64,000 nucleotides of DNA from NCBI RefSeq assembly GCF_013359755.1, contig NZ_JABMCJ010000088.1:1-64000 (forward strand). The letters are read 5' to 3'. The stretch comes from Tardiphaga robiniae (GTDB lineage: Bacteria > Pseudomonadota > Alphaproteobacteria > Rhizobiales > Xanthobacteraceae). Below the pieces are notes generated by a model. The model saw only the letters and a list, made by a program, of their open reading frames with translations. It was not told the DNA's origin and ran no database searches. Positions 25,625 through 34,840 of the stretch are shown here, one piece after another. How positions within the stretch are numbered: the stretch's first letter is position 1; each line of letters starts with the position of its first letter. Made by a program: the position numbers and the translations under genes.

Positions 25625-28600
25625 TTACCAGACGAAGCGCACGACGCCCTTGCCAGCATGGCTGCGGGTGAGGTTGGAAAACTCGCCCTCATACGTCGCT
25701 GCGACCGACAGCCCGCTGCCGAGCATCACCTCCGCACTCGCGCTGGTCAGTGCCGCATCGGGCGCCATCGCCGCGCCGTTGACGACGAAGCTCGCGCCAG
25801 GCAGCGACTGGAACGAGGCCTGCGCGATGCGGTCGCGGTTGAAATCATGCGCCCATGCGGCGCGCCCGCGCAACGTGAGCAACGCGGCGTCGAGAGCGAA
25901 GGATTTGTCGGTGCGCAAGCCGAGCTCGCTACGCGTGGCAGTGACGTTGCGTCCGGTGTAACTAAGCGCGAAATCATTGCCGCCGGAGACAAGCGTCTCA
26001 GCATAGGCTGGCAGGTCGATATTCGTGACCTGGCCCGCGGCATAAGGCGTCAAACCCACGCCGCCAAGCCACGGCAGCACGCTCCGATGGCCAGCTTCGG
26101 CGCGCGCCGAGAAAGCGTGCGCGGTGAAGTTCGCGCGCAGCCGGTCGGCATCGACGATGGTCACCAGCCGCTCGGTGGTGATGTTCTGCCACCCGTAAGC
26201 GAGCGCAGCTGTGATATAAGCGGGGCCTTGGTGATGGCGGATGAAGCCACCGATCTGGAACAGGTCCGAATGACCTGAACCGAGATTATCCGACAAGCCG
26301 AAGCTGGTGCCACCGCCAGCCACGGCGAAGCCGGCAAGCATCTGCGGCGACAGCCAGGTATCGGCACCGACGGCAATGCCCCCGATCCGGCTGCTGCTAT
26401 TATGCGAACCGACGACCGTATTGCCGTCGGTCGCCTGACCACCACCGAAGCCCGCGGCCCAGACGTTCCAGCGCGCTTCGAAGCTCACCGCCACAGGTGG
26501 CGCTTTGGTGATCGCACCGTAGGCGTCGCGCCAGTGCGTCGGTGAACGATCGGCCGTCGCGAAGGCATTCGAAGCTGTGTTCACGGTTGCGAGGCCGCGA
26601 TTGGCAGCGAAGGGATCGGTCAGCACGCCCACGAACTGCGTCATGGCCTGCACGGTGTTCTGTTGCACGCCGGTCGAGAGTTCGCCCGACGATTGCGTCA
26701 GATCTTCCGGCGCCATCGCGCCGAGCGCATAGGGGATGCCGCCATGGCTGCCAAAATAGGCATTCAGCGACGAGGCGATGTTGTTCTGATTGATGTTGAG
26801 ACCAGTCAGCTTCAGATCGACATTGAGATAGGCGTTTTGAGCATCGTAGCTCAGCGTCGTGATGAACGAGGGTGGTTCGTCGCTGACGATATTCGGGCTG
26901 AACGTGCCCGTCATGCCGCCTGCGGCGTTCAAAATGGTATAGCGTTCACGCACATAGGCCGCGGGATCGAAGCTGACGCGAACGCCTGCATTGTTGAGCG
27001 ACGCGGTGCCTGTGACATTGGTCCGATCCGCCGCCGAGCCAGATACTTCGACCATATAGCTCGAAGCCGCGGCAAATGTCAGATTGCCTTGTACTGACAG
27101 CGGCCCGACCGAATTGCCCGGCGACAGCATGCCGCCATCCTGGATCTGCGTGGTGCTGACGATGCCGTTGCCGCCGAGCGTCGCGCCGCGTTCGACACTC
27201 ACCATCGACGACGCGGCGATCGAGCCGTTGACGCTGAGCGTTCCGGCCTTGACGTCGGTGGCGCCCGTATAGCTATTGAGTCCGTCGAGGCGCGTAATGC
27301 CCAAGCCGCTCTGCGTGAATGAACCGCTGCCGGAGATGGCACCCGCCAATGTCAGCAGACCGTCGCGCTTCGCGACAAGTTCGCCATTGTTTATGACATT
27401 GCCGATGATCGATCCTGTGAAACCACCATCACCGATCTGCAGAATGCCCTGCGTGATCTCCGTACCACCGCTGTAAGTATTGTCTGCCGTCAGGACCGTC
27501 GTGCCGGTGCCGACATGCCGGAACATGCCGATTCCCGTGATCGTGCCACCGAATGTGTAGACATCGGAACGGAAAATCTGGAACGTGCCATTATTGATGA
27601 CATCGCCAATGATAGAGCCCGCTGTGCTGCCAGTGCCGAGCTGCAGCATACCGGCAGAGATCAACGTGCCACCGCGGTAGGTGTTATCATTGCTAAACAC
27701 TGTAAGGCCCGCCCCGACCTGGATGAAAGCGCCGGGACCGGAGATGACGTCATTATAGGAGAAATTATCGGATCGGTTGAATGCCAGAATACCATTGTTC
27801 GTGACGTTGCCGGACAGTGTGCCGGTGGTGCCGCCATTGCCGATCTGCAGCGTGCCGGCATTGATCGTCGTGCCGCCGCTGAAAGAGCTGATGCCTGCCA
27901 GAACCAACGTGCCCCAGCCATCCTTGGTCAAGGCGCCGGCGCCCGAGACGCTTCCTGTAGTCGTGAATGTCGTACCGAACAGCGTCTCGATTGTGCCGCT
28001 GCCGGAAAGCACAATACTTCGCACGGACGTGATATCGGCCAGCGTCAGCAGCGTGCCACCCGAGAGCGTCAGCGTGCCCGTGCCGAGATTGGCGTCCGCG
28101 AGAACTGCAACGGCGCCGCCGGAAACTGTCGTGCCGCCCGTGTAAGTATTCGCTCCAGACAACAGCAGCGTGCCGCTGCCGGATTTCACGAGGCTGCCGC
28201 CCACGCCCGTGATTGTACTTGCGATGACCGTATCGCTCGCCTGATCGAGCGTCAGTTGCGCACTGGCGAGCGCAATCTCGCCACCGAAGCCGATCAGCGA
28301 ATGCGTCGTGGTGTTGTAACCGTTGAGATCGAGCTTGCCGCTATAGACGATCACGTCACTGCCGTTGGGCAGTGCACCGGAAGCGCCAAGCTGCAGCGTG
28401 CCAGCTTCGAGTAGCATGCCGCCAGTCCAGCTGTTGGTATTGGCCAACAACAGAGTGCCGTCGCCGGCCTTGATCAAGCTGCCGGTGCCGGACACCGTAC
28501 CGGTGAGCACCAGCGCCGTTGCGGCGTCGGCATCGATCTCGCCGATCCCGAGCAGCGAGACGTTCCGCGCTGAGGCAATGTTTGCAGTCGTATGCAAGAT

Positions 28601-31600
28601 GCCGTTGTCGAAGGTGAGACCGCCGGTTGCAGCGCCGAGATTCGCATTCGACGAAATCTGCAGCGTGCCTCCGCTGATGATCGTGCCGCCAGTATAGGTG
28701 CCGGTGCCGGCGAGCACGAGCGTGCCGCCACCCGTCTTGTTCACACCACCGGCGCCTACAATCGGAGCCGAAATCGTCGCCGTCTCGCCCGACAGAACAC
28801 GCAGTTCACCAATGCCGTCCGAACCGGACAACGCGGTTGGCCGCAGTTCGCCAGTGCCTTGAACAAGGTTGTAGAGACCGCCGACGAATTGCAGTCCATA
28901 GAATTTCTGCGATCCATCTATCGTGACCGTGCCGCCCGGGCCGTTGAAGACGCCATAAATGGATCCCCACTGGGTATTGGCAACACCGCCCAAATCAAAC
29001 CAGTTGTTATTAAGCGCATTCCAGGTTCCGCTGCCACCCGCAGTACCGCTCGACGCATCGTCCCAACGTTGGAGGATGTCGGTGCCGTTGGGCGAAGCAA
29101 TGAGATCGACCACATGGAGCCGCGAGCTGTCGATCGAATAGGTGACGGGGAACAGCCCCGAGATCGGGGGCGTCGTGCCGATGGTCAATCCGGAGATTGA
29201 CGAACCGCCGGTGTAGTTGATCATACGATAGTAACCGACCGCAGGTTCGCCCGTACCACTGATATTAAAGGTTACATCGTGGAGCGAAACATCGCCATTG
29301 ACGAAGACACTCGCTGATGTTGTCGAGGCTGCTCCGTTCGAGAAATGACCCAGATTGAAATCAAAGGCGCTGCCGGCAAGCATTGACAGGTTGCCGTTCA
29401 CCGTCAGACGACCCGTGCCATCAGGCGCGAGGGTGCCACCATTGAGCACCGTGGCGGCTCCGACGGAGCCATTGCCGGTGAGGCGTCCACCCGCATCGAT
29501 ATTGACCGTGCCACCGAGTTGTCCGGTCACGCCAAGTGTTGCGCTCAGGATTTCCGTGGTGCCCGTAAAAGCAGCACTGCGACCGGATAGGATCGTGGTG
29601 CCTGACAGCACATTGATCGCGCCATTGCCGGTGATCAGACTGTTGAAGAAATAGTCGCCGCTCGTATGGTTGAAATTGAGCGTGCCGCTTTGTGCAAGTT
29701 CAACCGGGCCTGTCACAACACCAGGCGCCAGAGCCGCTGCCCCCGGCTCGGATCCGATATTCAACGCACCGCTGACACCGGAGGCACCTACTTGAATCGT
29801 ACGCGCTTTCGCAACGCCCCCATTACTCACCGTCAGCGCGCCGACGGACGCTGCGCCGATCTTCAGGGTCTGGGCATCGAGCGTCGACCGGATGCCATCG
29901 ACCTTCACCGTGCCATGCGCGACATAAGACGCATCGTTGCCAATTGAAGCGGTAGCTGCAGTCACATGCATGCCGTCGGCAATCAGGAGCGAGCCGTTGC
30001 CGCGATAGCCGACGAACAGATTGGTATTGAGCCACGATGCGCTTGGGCCAGAGACGGTGACATTGGCATCGGTGCTGCTGTCATAGCCGACATAGCCATT
30101 GGCCGTCGTCAGTCTGGCGCCGCCAGCAAAGGCCAGGCTGCCGGCATTGGCGTGCAAATCGCCGGCGAAGGATGCCGATATCCCCGAAAGCGTCCAGACG
30201 GCGTCGCCATTTTTTTCCAGCACCGAGAAACCCCGATACTTCGTGCCCAATCCGGAGAGATCGAAAGTCGCGTCCTGATTGCCACCCAACGCAAAGACAT
30301 TGGGATTGCTCGCATCCGAGCCGGCGACGACATCGCCTGTAATGTTCGCGCCGGACCATAACTCCAGCCTGTTGCCGCCGCCGGAGAACAGAATCGCCGC
30401 AGCGCGCGATCCGTCGACGTTTCGCCCACCCTCGATCGTCCCGGCCGCAACGACCGTTATGCCGGCGCTTTGCCCAAGGATGGCGACTCCCGCCGCTCCA
30501 TTCGCACCGGCGTGACCGTTGCTTCCATTGCCGAGCTCCCAGCCGCCGCCGCCCGGGCCGGCTGTCCCGCCCGCTCCGGCATCGCCGCCCTGCACCAGTC
30601 CACCATTGTCGACGCGCACAGTGCCCGGGCTCGCCAACACGACGCCGGTGCCGCCGGCACCGCCGTTGCCGCCATTGCCTCCATTGCCGCCGGAAACGCC
30701 TTGGCCACCCGATCCACCCGCCCCGCCGGTCCCGCCGGTCCCGCCGAACACCGAGGCGCCGCTTCTAATGACGGTCATACGAGCGCTTTCGACGACGATG
30801 CCGGCGCCGCCATTGCCACCATTGCCTCCACTGCCGCCATCGCCGCCGACGCCGCCGTCGGTCGCGGTGGTGATGCAGGGCGGCTGTCCGCCCGGGCAAT
30901 AGTTACCGATACTATCCGGCGCGCCCGTGCCTCCATTGCCGCCGGCGCCACCCCAACCGCCCGAACCACCTTTGATAGCGGGAGCGAGCGTTTCCAGGGT
31001 TTGTCCGGATGCGTAGAGGCCTATTCCGCCGCCGCCGCCCCCACCCCCACCTCCACCGCCGCCGCCGTAGCCGGGGGCCATGAAGGTTCCGTAATACGCC
31101 ACAACACCATCGCCACCATCGGCGGCGGCTCCGCCACTGCCACCTGCGCCGCCCGCAATGAACTGGTTGCCCGGAACGAACGACCCGCTGAATATCGCGC
31201 CGGTGCCGCCACCGCCGCCACCGCCGCCACTGCCGCCGTCATGGCCCATTCCGTGAAACCAGTTGCTGCCATCTCCACCCTTGAGCCGCTGGGGACGCTT
31301 CCCGGGCGATCCCGCGCCTCCCTGGATTTGACCGCCTGGGAGTTGCGAGCCGTTGAAGCCCAGATTTCCACCCTGGCCGCCGTCTCCCCCTCCACTGGCA
31401 TGTGCACCACTGCCACCCTTGCCGCCATTGCCGATATAAGCGTTCTTCAGCGACTCGTTCTTGGCATTCCTGCCGCCACCGCCGCCGCCGCCGCCTCCAT
31501 TGGCGGGGTCGATCACACCGCCTATTCCGCCCGCTTTCGGATTGCTGGATGCATGCGCTCCGCCATTTCCGCCGACGCCCGAAGCCTGCGCATGAACCGC

Positions 31601-31816
31601 TTGCGACGAGGCAATCGCCGCGACCATCAGCACCGGACCCGCAAGCGACAACAGCGACAGCATCATGGCTGTCGACGACATCAATGTGTTAGCACGGCGC
31701 GCGCCGGTGCCACTGCTCGTACTCGAGCCGCTGCGGCACGCTGCGCTGACGACTGAAAATACCGGGAGCTTCACGATCCAACTCCAGCTCGCAGATCCAC
31801 GCGAGCGAAGTTCCAT
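25625..31816 (-). CDS. Giant glycine-rich autotransporter (type Va secretion)
   Basis: A protein of about 2,063 residues. It starts with an extended N-terminus and a signal peptide (hydrophobic LSLLSLAGPVLMVAAIA, cleavage near VHAQA). Residues about 75-460 are extremely Gly-rich (GGNGG runs) with one Cys pair (NYCPGGQPPC). After that comes a beta-helical passenger with about eight passenger-associated transport repeats (pattern GTLVLAGTGTYTGGT..GGTLQI) near residues 1000-1570. The last ~285 residues are the outer-membrane beta-barrel, beginning near WNVWAAGFGG and ending in an aromatic RFVW. The passenger is exported through the barrel; an adhesin or biofilm role is likely but inferred. The start at 31816 lacks a clear ribosome site; 31681 is possible. 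Confidence 0.88.
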   Translation of the reverse strand: MELRSRGSASWSWIVKLPVFSVVSAACRSGSSTSSGTGARRANTLMSSTAMMLSLLSLAGPVLMVAAIASSQAVHAQASGVGGNGGAHASSNPKAGGIGGVIDPANGGGGGGGGGRNAKNESLKNAYIGNGGKGGSGAHASGGGDGGQGGNLGFNGSQLPGGQIQGGAGSPGKRPQRLKGGDGSNWFHGMGHDGGSGGGGGGGGTGAIFSGSFVPGNQFIAGGAGGSGGAAADGGDGVVAYYGTFMAPGYGGGGGGGGGGGGGGIGLYASGQTLETLAPAIKGGSGGWGGAGGNGGTGAPDSIGNYCPGGQPPCITTATDGGVGGDGGSGGNGGNGGAGIVVESARMTVIRSGASVFGGTGGTGGAGGSGGQGVSGGNGGNGGNGGAGGTGVVLASPGTVRVDNGGLVQGGDAGAGGTAGPGGGGWELGNGSNGHAGANGAAGVAILGQSAGITVVAAGTIEGGRNVDGSRAAAILFSGGGNRLELWSGANITGDVVAGSDASNPNVFALGGNQDATFDLSGLGTKYRGFSVLEKNGDAVWTLSGISASFAGDLHANAGSLAFAGGARLTTANGYVGYDSSTDANVTVSGPSASWLNTNLFVGYRGNGSLLIADGMHVTAATASIGNDASYVAHGTVKVDGIRSTLDAQTLKIGAASVGALTVSNGGVAKARTIQVGASGVSGALNIGSEPGAAALAPGVVTGPVELAQSGTLNFNHTSGDYFFNSLITGNGAINVLSGTTILSGRSAAFTGTTEILSATLGVTGQLGGTVNIDAGGRLTGNGSVGAATVLNGGTLAPDGTGRLTVNGNLSMLAGSAFDFNLGHFSNGAASTTSASVFVNGDVSLHDVTFNISGTGEPAVGYYRMINYTGGSSISGLTIGTTPPISGLFPVTYSIDSSRLHVVDLIASPNGTDILQRWDDASSGTAGGSGTWNALNNNWFDLGGVANTQWGSIYGVFNGPGGTVTIDGSQKFYGLQFVGGLYNLVQGTGELRPTALSGSDGIGELRVLSGETATISAPIVGAGGVNKTGGGTLVLAGTGTYTGGTIISGGTLQISSNANLGAATGGLTFDNGILHTTANIASARNVSLLGIGEIDADAATALVLTGTVSGTGSLIKAGDGTLLLANTNSWTGGMLLEAGTLQLGASGALPNGSDVIVYSGKLDLNGYNTTTHSLIGFGGEIALASAQLTLDQASDTVIASTITGVGGSLVKSGSGTLLLSGANTYTGGTTVSGGAVAVLADANLGTGTLTLSGGTLLTLADITSVRSIVLSGSGTIETLFGTTFTTTGSVSGAGALTKDGWGTLVLAGISSFSGGTTINAGTLQIGNGGTTGTLSGNVTNNGILAFNRSDNFSYNDVISGPGAFIQVGAGLTVFSNDNTYRGGTLISAGMLQLGTGSTAGSIIGDVINNGTFQIFRSDVYTFGGTITGIGMFRHVGTGTTVLTADNTYSGGTEITQGILQIGDGGFTGSIIGNVINNGELVAKRDGLLTLAGAISGSGSFTQSGLGITRLDGLNSYTGATDVKAGTLSVNGSIAASSMVSVERGATLGGNGIVSTTQIQDGGMLSPGNSVGPLSVQGNLTFAAASSYMVEVSGSAADRTNVTGTASLNNAGVRVSFDPAAYVRERYTILNAAGGMTGTFSPNIVSDEPPSFITTLSYDAQNAYLNVDLKLTGLNINQNNIASSLNAYFGSHGGIPYALGAMAPEDLTQSSGELSTGVQQNTVQAMTQFVGVLTDPFAANRGLATVNTASNAFATADRSPTHWRDAYGAITKAPPVAVSFEARWNVWAAGFGGGQATDGNTVVGSHNSSSRIGGIAVGADTWLSPQMLAGFAVAGGGTSFGLSDNLGSGHSDLFQIGGFIRHHQGPAYITAALAYGWQNITTERLVTIVDADRLRANFTAHAFSARAEAGHRSVLPWLGGVGLTPYAAGQVTNIDLPAYAETLVSGGNDFALSYTGRNVTATRSELGLRTDKSFALDAALLTLRGRAAWAHDFNRDRIAQASFQSLPGASFVVNGAAMAPDAALTSASAEVMLGSGLSVAATYEGEFSNLTRSHAGKGVVRFVW

Positions 31817-31852
31817 GAGACACGCGATCGCATGACGAGTCGCAATCAAAGA

Positions 31853-31881
31853 TCGACGAATCGACCTATAGGTTCGACGAA
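31853..31881 (-). promoter_or_regulatory. Candidate LytTR binding site before the autotransporter
   Basis: TCGACGAA occurs at 31853-31860 and again at 31874-31881, a direct repeat with 21 bases from start to start. LytTR proteins such as AgrA bind pairs of short direct repeats with this two-turn spacing. Between the repeats lies the palindrome ACCTATAGGT, whose TATAGG could be a -10 element. A GAF-LytTR regulator is encoded just upstream. Confidence 0.5.
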
Positions 31882-31892
31882 CGCCCTGCAGG

Positions 31893-31933
31893 TTTTTCGC
31901 GTGTTGAAACGTAGCAACACACAACGCGAAAAA
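31893..31933. repeat. Long inverted repeat upstream of the autotransporter
   Basis: TTTTTCGCG (31893-31901) is the exact complement of CGCGAAAAA (31925-31933), and TGTTG (31902-31906) pairs with CAACA (31915-31919), giving a bulged hairpin. No T tract follows on either strand, so it is not a standard terminator. It may be an operator or a leader structure. Confidence 0.5.
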
Positions 31934-32052
31934 TACTCAACACACTGACGTCGCTAACGATTTGTTAAGTCGTGATCAGCACGCGATTGATAGCAATCGG
32001 CACGTGGAATGTGAGTCGCTAACGTGCTCGCATTCATCTCGCTTGGTGTCGT

Positions 32053-32982
32053 TCAAACGCCAAGATGCGCACGTAGCTCAGCTCGGCCGGCGCGCGACAC
32101 CGGCCAATGGTCTTCATAATCATGCAAGCGCAATTGCCATGCCCCGCTCGACCGGCGCACGACCTCGCGCACGAACTGATGATTGACGACGGCCGTGCGA
32201 TGAATACGAACGAACCAGCCCGGCGGGATCAGGCCCAGCCACTGTGTCAGCGGCCTTGGATCGAGCACCATCGCGCCATCTACCAGCCACACCTCGGTAT
32301 AGTCTTTGGACGAGCGCAGGCCGACGATTTCGGTCAATGGCGTGCCGAGAATGCCATGCGCGCGGCGTAGGTAGATCAGTGCGGGATACGCAGCCTGCGA
32401 ATCTTCCCCACCAGAGGTGATCGGCGACCGGCCATAGCGCGCCGCCGCGATGAGGTCGGCACAACGAAACAGATCAGCGATTTCATCCGACCACCGGCGC
32501 GACGCTGCGACCGCATCGAAACCGATACAGGCGGCGAGCCTGCCGTCATGAAACACCGGCACACTGAGTACACTCTTGTTGTTCTGCCGAATAAACTCAG
32601 CGCGCAACGCACCGGCGCTGCGCGGCAGTGCCTCGATGTCATTGACCATCACAGCCTGCCCCAGGATTAGCCGTTGATGCAGCCAGCCGATCATTGTGAC
32701 CGGCACATGCTGTAAATCCTGCACAAAGGATCCGACTCCGCCGCGACTCCACTCATGGGTGTTGCGAAAGCGCAGATGGTCGGCATCGTATTCGAACATC
32801 CATGCGCGATCTGCTTCGGCCTCCACGCCTATGACTTGGAGTATCTCGGCAATCGCCGCATCAAGTGGCCGCGTCAGCAGCAGCATCGCAGTGTCAAACA
32901 CCCAGCCCGATTGCGACGCCGCAACACGATCATCGCGGCTGACGAATTCCCAGGGCTGGGCTGAATTGAATGACAACTGCAA
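32053..32982 (-). CDS. GAF-LytTR transcriptional regulator
   Basis: A 309-residue protein. Residues about 30-180 form a GAF-like sensor domain (DAAIAEILQVIGVEAEADRA, SVLSVPVFHDGRLAACIGFD). Residues about 205-309 are a LytTR DNA-binding domain (LTEIVGLRSSKDYTEVWLVDG, GWFVRIHRTAVVNHQFVREV). It therefore senses a small molecule or redox signal directly rather than through phosphorylation. The start is a TTG at 32982, so the real N-terminus may be shorter. It reads toward the giant autotransporter, 236 bases away, and a direct repeat of LytTR type lies between them. Confidence 0.82.
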   Translation of the reverse strand: MQLSFNSAQPWEFVSRDDRVAASQSGWVFDTAMLLLTRPLDAAIAEILQVIGVEAEADRAWMFEYDADHLRFRNTHEWSRGGVGSFVQDLQHVPVTMIGWLHQRLILGQAVMVNDIEALPRSAGALRAEFIRQNNKSVLSVPVFHDGRLAACIGFDAVAASRRWSDEIADLFRCADLIAAARYGRSPITSGGEDSQAAYPALIYLRRAHGILGTPLTEIVGLRSSKDYTEVWLVDGAMVLDPRPLTQWLGLIPPGWFVRIHRTAVVNHQFVREVVRRSSGAWQLRLHDYEDHWPVSRAGRAELRAHLGV

Positions 32983-33195
32983 TGCTCACGGTAGTGATCA
33001 CAAGATCTACCCAACCATATTACCTTAGACAACGTGTCAATCCCTGCAGCGTGGCGACTATTCCATCGCGGCACCCGGGCATCCACATCGTGCGATGCGC
33101 CGCGATCTTGGGCAGTCTCCGGCGCCACAACCAGCATTGCAGCGTCCGCTTTTGGCGATACATTGAAGCAAAGCGCATTCGGAGACTGCCGGATC

Positions 33196-34029
33196 ATGCT
33201 GCGATTTCTGCCTGTTGTCCTCGGCACCCTGACTTGTTGGGCAATGAGTTGGGTTGTTACCCCAGCACTCGCGCAAAATGCCCCGCGTGGCAGTGAGTGT
33301 CTGGCAATGGCCACACGGCCACCACTCGCAATTCCGGTCAGCTTGCAACGGACTGCGGCGAAGGCCGATGAAGTCTCCATCACCTATGCCGGGCACTCCA
33401 CCTATTACATCGACACACCCGGCGGCGTGACTATCGCCACCGACTATAACGGCATCTACAAGCTCGATCGCATCCCGGACGTGGTGACGATGAACCGGGC
33501 GCACAGCACCCACTACACGCTGTACCCCGACCCGCGCATCAAGACGGTATTGCATGGGTGGGGCGAGATTGGACAGCCGGCGCAGATCCATGAACGCATC
33601 GGCGACGTGCTGATCCGCAACGTCACGACGGACATCCGCCGTTACTATGGCGATGACGCAGGCGGCGAGATGGTGAAGGACGGCAATTCGATCTTCATCT
33701 TCGAAGTTGCCGGCCTGTGCATCGGCCATCTCGGCCATCTGCATCACAAGCTCGACGAAAGCCACTTCGCCGCGATCGGCCGCCTCGACATCGTGATGGT
33801 ACCGATCGATGGCAGCTACACAATGTCCCTCGACGGCGTATCCGAGATCACCAAGCGGCTGCGCGCCTCGGTGGTGCTGCCCATGCATCGCTTCATGACA
33901 CCGCTCAGCGACTTCATGACAAAGATCGGAAAAGATTTCGAAATCGACCAGCGCAGCGCCCAAACGCTGACAATATCACTCAATGCGCTGCCCAAGGCAC
34001 CGACGGTGATTATTCTCAACGGGGTTTGA
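33196..34029 (+). CDS. Secreted MBL-fold metallohydrolase-like protein, UlaG type
   Basis: A 277-residue protein. The ATG at 33196 gives a signal peptide (MLRFLPVVLGTLTCWAMSW, cleavage near PALAQ). The remainder has the metallo-beta-lactamase fold of the UlaG branch: ITYAGHSTYYIDTPGGVTIATDY, then MNRAHSTHYTLYP, CIGHLGHLHHKL and VVLPMHRFMTPL. The classic HxHxDH motif appears as RAHSTHYT, so metal binding may be changed (Asp replaced). It is divergent from the LytTR gene. Substrate unknown; likely periplasmic. Confidence 0.78.
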   Translation: MLRFLPVVLGTLTCWAMSWVVTPALAQNAPRGSECLAMATRPPLAIPVSLQRTAAKADEVSITYAGHSTYYIDTPGGVTIATDYNGIYKLDRIPDVVTMNRAHSTHYTLYPDPRIKTVLHGWGEIGQPAQIHERIGDVLIRNVTTDIRRYYGDDAGGEMVKDGNSIFIFEVAGLCIGHLGHLHHKLDESHFAAIGRLDIVMVPIDGSYTMSLDGVSEITKRLRASVVLPMHRFMTPLSDFMTKIGKDFEIDQRSAQTLTISLNALPKAPTVIILNGV

Positions 34030-34066
34030 CGCGCCGGCGAGGCTGAAGCAGGCAGAAGCTGAAACG

Positions 34067-34825
34067 CTACACCTCTTCCGCGACCACCATATAGTTCACG
34101 TCCATATCGGACGACAGCGTCCAGCGGTCACCGAGTGGGTTGTAGACCACGCCTGACTGTTCGGTGATTTCCAGCTTGTTGCGCGACAGGTGATGCGCGA
34201 GTTCGTCCGGGGTGACGAACTTGTCCCACTGATGGGTGCCACGGGGCAGCCAGCGCAGCACGTATTCGGCGGCGACGATGCCGAGCGCAAAGCTCTTCCA
34301 GTTTCGATTTAGCGTCGAGACCACCATCAGGCCACCGGGCTTCAGCATCGACGCGCAGCGATCGAGGAAAGCACCAACATCGACTACATGCTCGATCACT
34401 TCCATCGCCAGCACGATGTCGAAGCGCTCACGCACGTCCATCTCCTCGACGGTGGTGCAACGATAATCGATCGACAGATGCCCTTTGTCGGCGTGCAACT
34501 TGGCCGCGGCGATATTGGTGGCAGAGGGATCGATGCCGATCACCTGTGCGCCGAGCCGCGTGAACGGCTCACACAGCAGACCAGCCCCGCATCCGATATC
34601 GAGCATGCGCAAGCCACTCAGGCAATTGAGACTGCGAACATTGCGATCGAACTTGCGGCAGGCGGCGTCGCGAATATAAGTCAGGCGCAGCGGGTTGATC
34701 TTGTGCAGCGGCGCCATCTTGCCGCGCGGATCCCACCATTCCTCCGACAACTTCGAGAATTTCGCGACTTCGCTGGCATCGACGGAGGATGCAGAAGCAT
34801 CGGAATAGCTGGATTGCATGGCCAT
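34067..34825 (-). CDS. ubiG: Ubiquinone biosynthesis O-methyltransferase UbiG
   Basis: A 252-residue SAM methyltransferase. The SAM motif MLDIGCGAGLL is at residues 74-84, preceded by the UbiG-type SEEWWDPRGKMAPLHKINPLRL and followed by MEVIEHVVD and TLNRNWKSFALGIVAAEYVLRW. It performs both O-methylations of ubiquinone biosynthesis at the membrane. In this lineage it commonly lies near lysC, as here. A PH-domain protein gene on the same strand ends upstream. Confidence 0.95.
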   Translation of the reverse strand: MAMQSSYSDASASSVDASEVAKFSKLSEEWWDPRGKMAPLHKINPLRLTYIRDAACRKFDRNVRSLNCLSGLRMLDIGCGAGLLCEPFTRLGAQVIGIDPSATNIAAAKLHADKGHLSIDYRCTTVEEMDVRERFDIVLAMEVIEHVVDVGAFLDRCASMLKPGGLMVVSTLNRNWKSFALGIVAAEYVLRWLPRGTHQWDKFVTPDELAHHLSRNKLEITEQSGVVYNPLGDRWTLSSDMDVNYMVVAEEV

Positions 34826-34840
34826 TGTGGAGCCGTTGTC

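Noticed and set aside
30440-31600. A CRISPR array or simple DNA repeat suggested by the periodic GC-rich bases
   Set aside because: The period comes from Gly-Gly-Asn codons in one long frame; no conserved direct repeats with unique spacers are present.
30470-31756. A 428-residue plus-strand reading frame opposite the autotransporter
   Set aside because: It is rich in Ala, Arg and Thr without family features; it exists only because the Gly codons of the true gene rarely give stops on the other strand.
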